This document shows, piece after piece, positions 1 through 7,322 of a stretch of DNA of 11,342 nt. The DNA comes from DATAES01 sp036257895 (GTDB lineage Bacteria > Actinomycetota > Acidimicrobiia > Acidimicrobiales > JACDCH01), in NCBI GenBank assembly GCA_036257895.1, contig DATAES010000130.1, positions 1-11,342 of the forward strand. Reading direction: 5' to 3'. Positions within the stretch are counted from its first letter, which is position 1. The number at the start of each line of letters is the position of its first letter. A program made the position numbers and the translations under genes. Below the pieces are notes generated by a model, which made no database searches, was not told where the DNA came from, and worked only from the letters and a program-made list of their open reading frames with translations.

Positions 1-2
1 TG

Positions 3-509
3 GTCGACGTCGGTGGCGGCTATGGCGCGCTGGTCCCGCCCGTTCTCGCCGGCCACCCGGCCATGACTGCCCTCGTCTTCGATCTTCCACGTTGCGAGCG
101 AGGTGCCATGGAGTTGCTCGACGCAGCGGGCGCCGGCGATCGGTGCCGGTTCGTCGCCGGAGACCTCTTCGTCGACGCGCTTCCGTCGGGCGCGGACGCG
201 TACGTGCTCAAGAGCCTCCTCCACGACTTCGACGACGAGCGGGTGTCCGCGATCCTCGACAACTGCGCACGCGCTGCAGTTGTGGGCACGCGGCTGCTCG
301 TGATCGAGACCGTTGTCCCAGACGAGATCGGAACATCGGTCGAGGACCGTTGGAGGGCGGCAGCGGACCTCAACATGCTGGTTGCGACCGGTGGACGCGA
401 ACGCACGGAGTCCGAGTACCGGTCGTTGCTGCAAGCCTCCGGGTTCGAGGTCGCCAGCATCGTGCCCACTGCTTCCGGTCTCGATGTCATCGACGCTCGC
501 GTCGTCTGA
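3..509 (+). CDS. O-methyltransferase, C-terminal part (partial, SAM-dependent, acetylserotonin/hydroxyneurosporene OMT type)
   Basis: The gene is cut at its 5' end by the window edge; 168 residues remain and end at TGA. The fragment opens with the SAM-binding motif I, VDVGGGYG. It continues with FDLPR (end of the next strand, adenosyl contact), then a DRCRFVAGDLF segment, and then LKSLLHDFDDE. That last block matches the LKxxLHDW(S/D)DE block of the Methyltransf_2 (PF00891) family, where the His acts as the catalytic base. These proteins transfer a methyl group from SAM to a hydroxyl of a small aromatic or polyketide-like substrate in the cytoplasm. The actual substrate cannot be read from the sequence, and the missing N-terminal dimerisation/winged-helix domain lies outside the window. 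The gene converges on the glycosyltransferase at 534-1637 with a 24-bp gap in which I see no clear terminator. Family assignment is confident; the role in secondary metabolism is inferred. Confidence 0.9.
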   Translation, partial: VDVGGGYGALVPPVLAGHPAMTALVFDLPRCERGAMELLDAAGAGDRCRFVAGDLFVDALPSGADAYVLKSLLHDFDDERVSAILDNCARAAVVGTRLLVIETVVPDEIGTSVEDRWRAAADLNMLVATGGRERTESEYRSLLQASGFEVASIVPTASGLDVIDARVV

Positions 510-533
510 CGCCGCGTCGCCGCTACCGGTTCG

Positions 534-1637
534 TTACACCGAGAGTCGCTGCCAGCGCTGCCGGCAGTCGTCGAGCCGGCCAACCGCGCTCGCGCATGCC
601 CGCCGCGTGATCGCCGCCATCGTCGCTGGATGTCCGGCGAGTTCGGTCAGCCGCTCCCGGATGGCACCGACGTCATCGACGTCGACGAGAACACCGGTGA
701 CACCGTCGTCGACGAGCGAGGCCAACCCGCAATCGTCCGCCGCGACGACGATCACCCCTGCGAGCATTGCCTCCAAGGCGACTCGCGACTGTGCCTCCGT
801 GCGCGACGCGACGAGCAAGAAGTCGATGCGCCGATAGAAGTCGGGCATGCTCTCCGGCGGAACCCAGCCGCACATGGCTACGTCGGCAGGCAGCGCGGAC
901 AGCTCGACCCTGAGTCGATCCTCCAAGGGCCCGGTGCCGGCGATGCGAAACGCGAAGTCGGGCGCGAGCCCCGCGACGATGGCGGGGAGCCGGTCCGCAC
1001 CCTTGAGCACGGACAGTTCGCCGGCGACACCGACGATCCGTGCGCGCTCTCTCGGCTGCGCCCTGTGCCGTTCGGCGAGTGGCGGCAACGTGACCATCAG
1101 CGGGATGACGTGCGTCACGGGAAATCCGATGCCGCGGAGTGCGGCGGCGTGACCCTCGCTGAGCGCCACGACCGCTCTGCAGCGGCGCATCGCGCGCGCG
1201 ATGACGTTCAACAACGTCCGTCGTGCGCGGGACGGCACGCGACGCATTCGGTTGTAACGACAGTGAGCCGGTGCGGTGTGGACGACGCACACTGTCGGCT
1301 TTCCCAACAGCGGTCCGAGCAGCAGAGCCGCCGTCGCGAGCCGACGCACGGAGAACGTCCAATGAGTGAAGACGAGGTCAGCATCGGCGAACCGTCGAAC
1401 GGCGTGCCAGACGCTGACACGAGATACTTCGACATCGGCGTTCGAGGTGCTGCATGGTCCACGCCGGGTGCGGTCGTCGGCGAAGTGATCGCGCCACCGG
1501 GACGACAACACGACGACGTGGTCGTCTCCGCGAAGCAAGCCCGCGAGCTCGAGTACCGCGAGCGCCAAGCCTCCGCCGGTGACCGGCGGATAGTCGTGCA
1601 CCATGAGGACGGTGCGAGCCGGTCCTTCACTCGCCAT
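534..1637 (-). CDS. GT4-family glycosyltransferase
   Basis: A 367-residue GT-B fold glycosyltransferase that should transfer a sugar from a nucleotide-sugar donor, working in the cytoplasm. The N-terminal domain begins with VLMVHDYPPVTGGG (residues about 10-23), the usual glycine-rich acceptor-side loop. The C-terminal domain has AGELSVLKGADRL (about 205-217), where the Lys after the loop binds donor phosphates. It also has an EX7E motif, E281 to E289 (EAQSRVALE), typical of GT4/GT1 family enzymes. The frame is open upstream, but I chose the ATG at 1637 because GGGAG lies 7 nt before it and it gives a normal GT4 N-terminus. This start overlaps the last 11 bp of the upstream PIG-L deacetylase gene, so the two are probably translated together. 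Pairing of a GT4 enzyme with a PIG-L enzyme recalls the mycothiol (MshA/MshB) and bacillithiol logic. Neither protein looks like a true MshA or MshB, so the product is unknown. Confidence 0.88.
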   Translation of the reverse strand: MASEGPARTVLMVHDYPPVTGGGLALAVLELAGLLRGDDHVVVLSSRWRDHFADDRTRRGPCSTSNADVEVSRVSVWHAVRRFADADLVFTHWTFSVRRLATAALLLGPLLGKPTVCVVHTAPAHCRYNRMRRVPSRARRTLLNVIARAMRRCRAVVALSEGHAAALRGIGFPVTHVIPLMVTLPPLAERHRAQPRERARIVGVAGELSVLKGADRLPAIVAGLAPDFAFRIAGTGPLEDRLRVELSALPADVAMCGWVPPESMPDFYRRIDFLLVASRTEAQSRVALEAMLAGVIVVAADDCGLASLVDDGVTGVLVDVDDVGAIRERLTELAGHPATMAAITRRACASAVGRLDDCRQRWQRLSV

Positions 1638-2445
1638 GATCGAGCTCCCACCAGATCTCGTGCCGCAGTAAATCAGTTCCTCCCCGTTCGGCGAGGTCGT
1701 CCACGATGAGCGGGAACTCCGTGGTGTAGCGGCGAAGAGCCTCGAGTTTGCGCTCGAAGGCTGGCGTGTCGAGTCGCTCGAAGTGCTGCACCACACGGAA
1801 GTCCTCGCCGATCAACCGGAGCACGGTGTCCGCGATCCACCGGTCGGCATCGTGGTTGCTGCCCCCTTGGACACGCGAGGGCAGGCCGCGGAAGGCGAAA
1901 TACGGGCTGTCTGCGTAGAGGCGAACCGTGCGCACCCGCCCGCTGAGCCGAACGGTCGCGCTCGCGAGATCCCGATGGTCGGGATGGCCCCCGATACCCA
2001 CCGGTCCATACACGGTGGCGTCTGGATGCAGTTGCGACGCAAGGGCGTCCACGAGCGCGTCCGGGTCAGTGTGGATCCGCGGCTCGTCGGCCACCAGTGA
2101 CACGAAGCGCCGCGGCGCGCTCGCGATGGCCGCACGCAACTCGGGGATCTCCCATGCCGCGAACTGCGCCTCGAGGAAGTCGAGATGCACGGGTTCCCAA
2201 CCCGCGACGGCGAGCGCTGCACGGTCTTCGACACGCCGGCGCTCGAGCCACGCTGCCGACTCGCGGGCGTTGTGGGCGCGATCGAGGTCAGTGACGAAGC
2301 CCGGTTGGGGAACTCCAGCGAAGAGGGTCACGACGCTGCCGGATTGGTTCGCCGACATGACATGCCAAGCGCTGAGGACGGCATCGTCGAGATGTGGCGA
2401 GAGCACGACTGGAGCGCGCTGCTCGGTCATGCCCATTCCGGTCAC
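1627..2445 (-). CDS. PIG-L/LmbE-family deacetylase
   Basis: Up to 272 residues. The zinc-binding PHxDD motif of PIG-L (PF02585) enzymes is present as PHLDD (residues 17-21), with the Asp pair followed by AVLS. The second characteristic motif, GGHPDHRDL (152-160), supplies further zinc and catalytic histidines. The family removes N-acetyl or other N-acyl groups from GlcNAc-containing small molecules, sugar intermediates or glycosylated natural products. The overlapping GT4 gene suggests the substrate is a glycoside made by that enzyme; this is inference. The longest start is a GTG at 2445. ATG codons at 2436 and 2430 are equally possible, and none has a convincing Shine-Dalgarno. The 2430 start gives MTEQRAPVVLSPHLDD, a very typical N-terminus. 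The gene diverges from the large membrane protein gene at 2504 with a 58-bp shared promoter region. No signal peptide is visible, so it acts in the cytoplasm. Confidence 0.9.
   Translation of the reverse strand: MTGMGMTEQRAPVVLSPHLDDAVLSAWHVMSANQSGSVVTLFAGVPQPGFVTDLDRAHNARESAAWLERRRVEDRAALAVAGWEPVHLDFLEAQFAAWEIPELRAAIASAPRRFVSLVADEPRIHTDPDALVDALASQLHPDATVYGPVGIGGHPDHRDLASATVRLSGRVRTVRLYADSPYFAFRGLPSRVQGGSNHDADRWIADTVLRLIGEDFRVVQHFERLDTPAFERKLEALRRYTTEFPLIVDDLAERGGTDLLRHEIWWELDHGE
1645..1649 (-). promoter_or_regulatory. Shine-Dalgarno site of the GT4 gene
   Basis: GGGAG on the minus strand sits 7 nt before the ATG at 1637 and inside the 3' end of the upstream deacetylase gene. It decides the glycosyltransferase start, since the frame stays open for another 53 codons upstream without a comparable site. 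Confidence 0.6.
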
Positions 2446-2503
2446 TCAACCACACCGGGCGTAAGCTTGCCCCGTGGCGTGCAGCCTGGGGTGCTGACGG
2501 GCA

Positions 2504-4717
2504 GTGCCGAAGATCGCGGTGGTTCAAGACGGCACCGAATTGGCCCGCCAGACGGACGCCGACATCACCGGTTGCTTCGAGGAGTGCTGCGCGCTCCTGT
2601 CCGCGGACGGGCCGAGCTTCACCAGCGAAGTCTTCATGGACGAAGAAGCGCGCTTTCTGCTCGACGGTCTCGATCCCCGCGAGCACCAGTGTCTTGTCAT
2701 CACCTCCAACGCGTTGACGTCGGGGCGGATCGAGCAGATCGTGGAACGACAGAGCGGTCACGTCCGCGACTACCTCCAAGCGGGTGGCGGTTTGATCGTT
2801 CTGCATCAACTGTGTGACTCGCTGTCGTCCGTGTTGCCGAGCGACGTGTGCCCAGAACTCACCAGCCGGCAGTCGAAGCGGGGGAGCAGCACGGTCGCCG
2901 CACGCGACCAGGAAGACATCTTGTTGCACTACCCGACAACCGTCGACGTCGGAGCGTACGCGGATGGAGGGCCCGTGGGTCCGCCGTCGCTCTTCTACAA
3001 GTCGATTGTTTCCTCGACCTTGCCCGAACAGCTCAAGCGCGTGCTCAGTTGGGACGAAGAGGTGCTGCTGGTGCGCACGTGGGATCACGTTCCGACGCGG
3101 ATGGTCGTGACCACGTTGCCGCTCGACTGGCAGCGCGCCGTGCCGTTGCTCTCCAACGCCATCCGTTTCGCCGCGCTCGGCCCGCCGAAGCGGCTCGTCT
3201 GGCTCGACGACGTCGTCTCCCGGCGCGCACTGCTCACGCGATGGCTGGCCCTCGACGGCGGTGCCTCGGTGCGACCGTTGCCCAACGACGACGCACCGCT
3301 ACAGGACCCCGAGGCGTGGTTGTTGCGCAACGTCGATTTGGTCGTGCTTCCGCTGGACCACCTCGACACAATCGAGAAGCGCCCCGAAGTAGAGAGCTTC
3401 TTGTCCCACGGCGGAACGCTCGTCTCCTCGGACGTCGAGCACCGGCCCGGCAACCAGGTCACCGCCGTCGTCGGCGCGTGGACGGAGCGGCAGGTCGTCC
3501 GGCGTCTCTATGCCGAACTGCGCGTAGTACCGGATTGGAAGGCGACCGATTACGCGTTCGAGCTCCGCAACATCGTCAGCGCGCTTGCCTTTCTGTGGGA
3601 GAACCAGGCGAACCACAGCTCGGCCGCGGTAGCACCGCGCGAGCTCGCTCCGTTGCGGTCCCAGCTCCGAACCCGGCTGACGAACCCCCGCGATCGCGAG
3701 GACATCTCCTCGAGCATCGTGCACGCGCAGACGCTGGCTCACCTGTCCCCGGCCCAGGTCGACTCGGCCTTGGTCGATTGGATGATGGAGGATCGCCGCA
3801 CCGATCGCGTCGATGTGGCGTTGCAGATCCGAGCAGTGCGCGCGGTCGCGCGGCGTAAGCCCGACGCGACCCTTGCCTCCGACATGCTCACCGTGATCGA
3901 GAACGCCGACAACACACTGTCGCTCGCGGCGGTCGTTCGCCTTCTCGACGCACTCGCGATCGCCGACCAAGGCGGTGTTTTGAAAGCTCCGGGCGACGTG
4001 ATCAGCCGGCTGACCGCCTCCATCTGTACCCGGCTCGAGCGCGACGAGCCGGACGAGGAGATCGGCTGGTTGTCGGTGGAGGGGACCAGCGACGTGACGC
4101 TCGGCCTCGTCGCGTTGTTGTCCAGCCTCGGTCCGGGCGACCAGGAGCTGGAGCGACGAGTCACACAACTGCTCGGCAGCGCTTTCATCGTCCTGCGGCG
4201 GGCCGTCCCTCGCTACGAGCGCGATCGATGGGGCGTCGCGTGGCTCGCCCGCGTCACGCACGCGATTGTTGCGATCGATCGCTGCTTCCCGATGGGCCTC
4301 CAGCGATTGGCATCCATCGACTGGCCGGAGCAAGGCGCCGATGACACGACGACGAAGGGTGGCGGCGCGCTCCTCGACCATCTGACCAACGGCATCAAGC
4401 AATTGCGCGATCGCGAGCAGGAGTTCGACGACGCAAGGCTGGCCGCGAAGGTCGGACGGGGCGCGGCCACCATCGGCGCCGTGGCCGTCATCGCGCTGCC
4501 GCTCGTGTGGTTCGTCGTGGTCGTCGGGTTCGACTCCGTACGCGGCCTGCTCGCCAACATCTCCGTGGTTCTCGCCTTCCTGTTTGCCGTGGTCGGCGGA
4601 GCATTCTCTCTGCTCGAACGGCGACATCTCCTCGCTGGTCCTGCCGTGCGGATCAAGGGGTGGGTGCAGCGCGGGTTGGAACCGCTTACCGGCTTGCTGA
4701 AGATCGACCGGAAGTAG
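2504..4717 (+). CDS. Large protein with ThuA/GATase1-like N-domain, helical middle and two C-terminal TM helices (function unknown)
   Basis: 737 residues, starting at a GTG; an in-frame TGA at 2495 rules out a longer start. I do not recognise it as a named family. Residues 1-226 resemble a ThuA/class I glutamine-amidotransferase-like fold: a first strand KIAVVQDG, then DYLQAGGGLIVLHQ (90-102) in place of the nucleophile elbow, and an ending LLSNAIRFAALG as in ThuA domains. There is no catalytic Cys in the elbow. Residues about 228-312 look like a second Rossmann-like segment (RLVWLDD, VDLVVLPLDHL, FLSHGGTLVSSD). Residues about 345-640 are mostly helical and charged, perhaps HEAT/ARM-like. Hydrophobic helices at about 655-675 and 684-702 are followed by a basic tail, so the bulk is probably cytosolic and membrane-anchored. 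A TAAGCT hexamer (2462-2467) could be its -10. It ends 3 bp before the convergent Eis-like gene. A sensing or scaffold role at the membrane is only a guess. Confidence 0.85.
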   Translation: MPKIAVVQDGTELARQTDADITGCFEECCALLSADGPSFTSEVFMDEEARFLLDGLDPREHQCLVITSNALTSGRIEQIVERQSGHVRDYLQAGGGLIVLHQLCDSLSSVLPSDVCPELTSRQSKRGSSTVAARDQEDILLHYPTTVDVGAYADGGPVGPPSLFYKSIVSSTLPEQLKRVLSWDEEVLLVRTWDHVPTRMVVTTLPLDWQRAVPLLSNAIRFAALGPPKRLVWLDDVVSRRALLTRWLALDGGASVRPLPNDDAPLQDPEAWLLRNVDLVVLPLDHLDTIEKRPEVESFLSHGGTLVSSDVEHRPGNQVTAVVGAWTERQVVRRLYAELRVVPDWKATDYAFELRNIVSALAFLWENQANHSSAAVAPRELAPLRSQLRTRLTNPRDREDISSSIVHAQTLAHLSPAQVDSALVDWMMEDRRTDRVDVALQIRAVRAVARRKPDATLASDMLTVIENADNTLSLAAVVRLLDALAIADQGGVLKAPGDVISRLTASICTRLERDEPDEEIGWLSVEGTSDVTLGLVALLSSLGPGDQELERRVTQLLGSAFIVLRRAVPRYERDRWGVAWLARVTHAIVAIDRCFPMGLQRLASIDWPEQGADDTTTKGGGALLDHLTNGIKQLRDREQEFDDARLAAKVGRGAATIGAVAVIALPLVWFVVVVGFDSVRGLLANISVVLAFLFAVVGGAFSLLERRHLLAGPAVRIKGWVQRGLEPLTGLLKIDRK

Positions 4718-4720
4718 CGT

Positions 4721-5947
4721 TCACCAGTCCGTGATCGTCCACGGCGCCGGTCGCCAACCGAACATCACGTCGGCGCGCCGCGCCGCACCAGACGTGTACT
4801 CCGTGACTCGCCCGGCTCGCACGAGGGTCGTGACGTCTACCCCACCGAGGTAGATCGACGCGAGGTCCGCGGCGGAGGCGGCGAGGTCGGCCTGCGAATC
4901 CGTCGGTTCGCACCGCGCCTCGTCGGGCCCGCCTTCGACGAGGAAACGGCGGTTGTTGGCGGCGAGCGCCTCATCGTTGACATCGATGGCCACGCGATCG
5001 GCGGTTGCGTATCGCCGTCGCGCCAGCGCGGCGGGCACATCGACGAGGCGCAGTTGGAGGAAGTCACGCACTGCCGTGACGCGTACGGCGCGATGATCGC
5101 TCAGCATCCAGGGCAACGGCTCGTCGATCGGGACGTTCCACGCGCTGACTTGGCTCGCTTGGTCGAACTCGACGCAGAACCCCCAGAGCGATCGGCGAGC
5201 GTCCGCGGTCGCGGCGACGAGATCCTCGACGATCAACTCGTGCACCGGCTCCTCTCGGAGCGGGCCGTAGGCCAGCCGGTAGGTCAGGTAGCCGTCGATC
5301 CCGCCGCGCCCGTCGTCGGCCACGGCGACGAAGCGCTCACTCGGACCGGTGCGCAGCAGCGGATCGTCGGTGAACCACGCCCGCCAGAACGCGTCCGAGC
5401 GGGAGACTTGGCCGACCTGGTGCCGCCGGTGCTGATCGAACACGCACGGGAGCGCGGTGGTGGCGTCGCCGCGATCGACGAGTCGGACTCGTTCGCTGTT
5501 CATGTCGGCACGCGGGCGCCGTCCAACCGGCGTGAGCTCGATTGCCATCGCCTTCGTCGCGGGACCGAAGCCGTGCCGGCCGGGCACGCCTGATTGCGCA
5601 GTGGTGAGCACCGCCATCGGCTCACCGTCCGCGTGCAGGTCTTCGAGTTGCCGCCGCATGAGCGTGCTCGCGAGACCCCGATGACGGTGCCCGGGAAGCA
5701 GTCCTGTCAGCGTGATCTTCGCGGCGGGCGCGACGACGTCGCCCGGCACCGTGAGCTCGATCAGCTCCGATCCCGTGCCGCCCACGATTCGACCGTCGAC
5801 GAAGGCCGCGAGTGTTCGGGGCAAGAGATAGCGTGCCGCGGCATCTACCACCGCGTCGGGTGTCGGGTGTCGCCCAGCCGAGGTCTCGAGCATCGACACG
5901 AACGACTCGAGTTCGTGCCGCTCGATCGGTCGCACCTCGGTGGCCAT
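4721..5947 (-). CDS. Eis-like GNAT N-acetyltransferase lacking the usual catalytic Tyr
   Basis: 408 residues, close to the length of Mycobacterium tuberculosis Eis (about 400). The N-terminal GNAT domain shows LTVPGDVVAPAAKITLTGLLPGHRHRG (65-91), where the last nine residues form the acetyl-CoA pyrophosphate loop, and then MRRQLEDLHADGEP. The C-terminal part has the YLGGVDVTTLVRAGR segment of the sterol-carrier-like domain and ends in Trp408. Eis enzymes acetylate amines, including aminoglycosides and protein lysines, using a Tyr (Tyr126 in M. tuberculosis Eis, within IYGRFGYG) as general acid and the C-terminal carboxylate as base. Here that block reads GVPGRHGFG, so Pro122 occupies the Tyr position and the second Tyr is Phe. 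The ATG at 5947 gives a standard GNAT start (MATEVRPIERHE). A TAACGT -10 box 6 nt before it suggests a leaderless mRNA. It may be a relative with another mechanism or reduced activity; substrate unknown. Confidence 0.9.
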   Translation of the reverse strand: MATEVRPIERHELESFVSMLETSAGRHPTPDAVVDAAARYLLPRTLAAFVDGRIVGGTGSELIELTVPGDVVAPAAKITLTGLLPGHRHRGLASTLMRRQLEDLHADGEPMAVLTTAQSGVPGRHGFGPATKAMAIELTPVGRRPRADMNSERVRLVDRGDATTALPCVFDQHRRHQVGQVSRSDAFWRAWFTDDPLLRTGPSERFVAVADDGRGGIDGYLTYRLAYGPLREEPVHELIVEDLVAATADARRSLWGFCVEFDQASQVSAWNVPIDEPLPWMLSDHRAVRVTAVRDFLQLRLVDVPAALARRRYATADRVAIDVNDEALAANNRRFLVEGGPDEARCEPTDSQADLAASAADLASIYLGGVDVTTLVRAGRVTEYTSGAARRADVMFGWRPAPWTITDW

Positions 5948-5953
5948 TTCGCA

Positions 5954-5959
5954 ACGTTA
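5954..5959 (-). promoter_or_regulatory. Putative -10 box (TAACGT) giving a leaderless transcript of the Eis-like gene
   Basis: TAACGT on the minus strand fits the actinobacterial TANNNT -10 consensus. It is separated by TGCGAA (6 nt) from the ATG at 5947, exactly the spacing expected if transcription starts at the A of the start codon. No Shine-Dalgarno precedes this ATG, which agrees with a leaderless mRNA. The box overlaps the first base of the divergent glycosyltransferase start codon at 5959. Confidence 0.45.
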
Positions 5960-7020
5960 TGACGACACGTTCCCCGCTACGCGTGGCGATCCTTGCGCCT
6001 CCCTACTACGAGGTGCCGCCGACCGGTTACGGCGGGATCGAGCTGGTGTGCGGATTTCTCGCGGATGGCCTCGTCGATGCAGGACACGATGTGGTTGTCA
6101 TCGGCGCCGGTTGCCGCCGGACACGGGCGCGGTTCGTTCCGACGTTCGCCGACCCACAGCCCGAAGCCACCGAGGACGCGACGCGCATCGAGGTGCAGCA
6201 CGCGGCGCGCGCTCTCGAAATCGTTCGAGCAGAACACGTGGATGTCGTCCACGATCACACCAGGCTCGGTCCGCTCACGGCGCCGCTGCGCCCCGCTCCG
6301 ACCGTGCTCACCGTGCATGGGCCTCTCACCGGACAGGAGTCGGGTCGGGTCGAGCTCGAAGCAGTTCAGAACTGGGTTCACCCCGTCGCGATCTCGGCGA
6401 CCCAACGCGCGCACGCGCCGGACGTGCCGTGGGCGGCCACCATCCCGCACGGTCTCGCGCTCGACCGGTACCCGTTCCGCTCCGACAAGGAGGACTTCGT
6501 TCTCTACCTCGGGCGCATCAACCCCGCCAAGGGCGTCGAGGTCGCGATCGCGACCGCGCGTGCGGCCGGCCGTCACCTCGTCCTCGCGGGGTCGTGGACG
6601 ACCCCGACCGAGCGGGCTTACTTCCACGAGGCGGTCGCGCCTGAACTCGGGTCTGGCGTGGAGTGGGTCGGCGAAGTCGGCATGGCCGCCAAGGTCGACC
6701 TGCTCGGTCGGGCGGCATGTCTGCTATTTCCGATCCAATGGGAGGAGCCCTTCGGTCTCGTCGCAATCGAGGCGGCGGCGTGCGGGACTCCCGTGGTCGC
6801 GCTGCGAGCAGGTGCCGTCGTCGAGCTGATCGCGGACCGCGAGACCGGCGTGTTGTGCGCGACGCCGGACGAACTTCCCGCCGCCGTGGATGTCGCCTGC
6901 GCGCTCGACCCGGCCCGCGCTCGGGCGCGAGCACAGCGCCACTTCGATGCGCGGTTGATGACTTCGCGCTACGAGTCGCTCTACGCGGAGTTGGCCGGCC
7001 AGCGCCATCCGTCGGGGTAA
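5959..7020 (+). CDS. GT4-family glycosyltransferase
   Basis: 353 residues with GT-B architecture. The N-terminal acceptor domain starts RVAILAPPYYEVPPTGYGGIE (8-28), with the glycine-rich loop. VVHDHTRLGPL (96-106) and TVLTVHGPL (115-123) are also typical. The donor domain has VLYLGRINPAKGVEVAI (181-197), where Arg186 and Lys191 should contact the nucleotide-sugar phosphates. The EX7E motif E263-E271 (EPFGLVAIE) is followed by ACGTPVVALRAGAVVEL. The family transfers sugars from UDP-, GDP- or ADP-activated donors, and this one carries no visible clue to its acceptor. The ATG at 5959 was chosen because it gives the usual short lead into the first strand. It has no good Shine-Dalgarno, and a GTG at 5983 is an alternative. 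It diverges from the Eis-like gene with only 11 bp between starts and converges on the cold-shock-led set, with a hairpin between them. Distinct in sequence from the GT4 at 534-1637. Confidence 0.9.
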   Translation: MTTRSPLRVAILAPPYYEVPPTGYGGIELVCGFLADGLVDAGHDVVVIGAGCRRTRARFVPTFADPQPEATEDATRIEVQHAARALEIVRAEHVDVVHDHTRLGPLTAPLRPAPTVLTVHGPLTGQESGRVELEAVQNWVHPVAISATQRAHAPDVPWAATIPHGLALDRYPFRSDKEDFVLYLGRINPAKGVEVAIATARAAGRHLVLAGSWTTPTERAYFHEAVAPELGSGVEWVGEVGMAAKVDLLGRAACLLFPIQWEEPFGLVAIEAAACGTPVVALRAGAVVELIADRETGVLCATPDELPAAVDVACALDPARARARAQRHFDARLMTSRYESLYAELAGQRHPSG

Positions 7021-7035
7021 CACGGAAGCTCGTCC

Positions 7036-7072
7036 GCGTCGCGCGCTGCACTCGACAGGTCGAGGGCGACGC
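7036..7072. terminator. Nested inverted repeat between convergent genes, possible bidirectional terminator
   Basis: In the 71-bp gap between the convergent genes ending at 7020 and 7092, outer arms GCGTCGC (7036-7042) and GCGACGC (7066-7072) are perfect reverse complements. They enclose a second inverted repeat, CTCGAC-AG-GTCGAG (7051-7064). There is no T-tract on either strand, so it would be an atypical, GC-rich terminator of the kind often proposed in actinobacteria. It could also just be a GC-rich coincidence. Confidence 0.4.
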
Positions 7073-7091
7073 AAGCGTCAGACGTCGGTTG

Positions 7092-7322
7092 TCAGCGGCG
7101 CCGAGGTTCGGCGAATGGCGCTCGGAGCATCAGCTCGAACGCCGGACTCGACGGCTGGTTCGGTTCGTTGAGGCGCCGGAGGTATTCCTTCAGCGCCGAT
7201 CGTGCCGGGGGGACATGCGGTCCTGATAGCTGTGACGACTCGCGCAGTGCCGTCTTGGCAGCGGCGACGCGGCTCTTGCGCTCCGCTCGCTCCTCCGCGC
7301 CATGTGCAGGACGCGTGCTCAC
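7092..7322 (-). CDS. Small hypothetical protein, third gene of the cold-shock-led set
   Basis: 76 residues, starting at a GTG that overlaps the stop of the preceding gene as GTGA (7319-7322), which implies coupled translation. I do not recognise it. The N-terminal half is basic and helical (EERAERKSRVAAAKTALRESS, about 10-30). The C-terminal half has ALKEYLRRLNEPNQPSSPAF (43-62) and ends in a basic tail, EPRRR. There is no signal peptide or membrane segment and no Cys, so it is a soluble cytoplasmic protein that may bind nucleic acid or a partner. Third codon positions are GC-biased, as in the neighbours. The exact GTGA junction favours this frame over the overlapping frame that runs on to 7386. 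Support is from coupling and codon bias, not from a family match. Confidence 0.6.
   Translation of the reverse strand: MSTRPAHGAEERAERKSRVAAAKTALRESSQLSGPHVPPARSALKEYLRRLNEPNQPSSPAFELMLRAPFAEPRRR
7308..7322 (-). repeat. Junction repeat copy 2 (overlapping stop/start)
   Basis: Reads GTGAGCACGCGTCCT on the minus strand. It matches 14 of 15 bases with the copy at 7643-7657. It contains the overlapping TGA stop and GTG start and encodes MSTRP. Confidence 0.6.

Noticed and set aside
630..1709. A 359-codon plus-strand open frame opposite the first glycosyltransferase gene.
   Set aside because: The minus-strand frame has the GT4 motifs, while this one is low-complexity Arg/Asp/Gly-rich sequence with no ribosome site.
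534..2445. The GT4/PIG-L pair as mycothiol genes mshA/mshB.
   Set aside because: The enzymes share only family-level motifs. MshA and MshB are normally unlinked, and no mshC or mshD is present, so the symbols were not assigned.
3299..4627. A 442-codon open frame on the minus strand opposite the 737-residue protein gene.
   Set aside because: Its translation is rich in Arg, Gly, Asp and His without domains, and the plus-strand frame has clear fold-like segments and TM helices. It is a shadow frame of GC-rich coding DNA.
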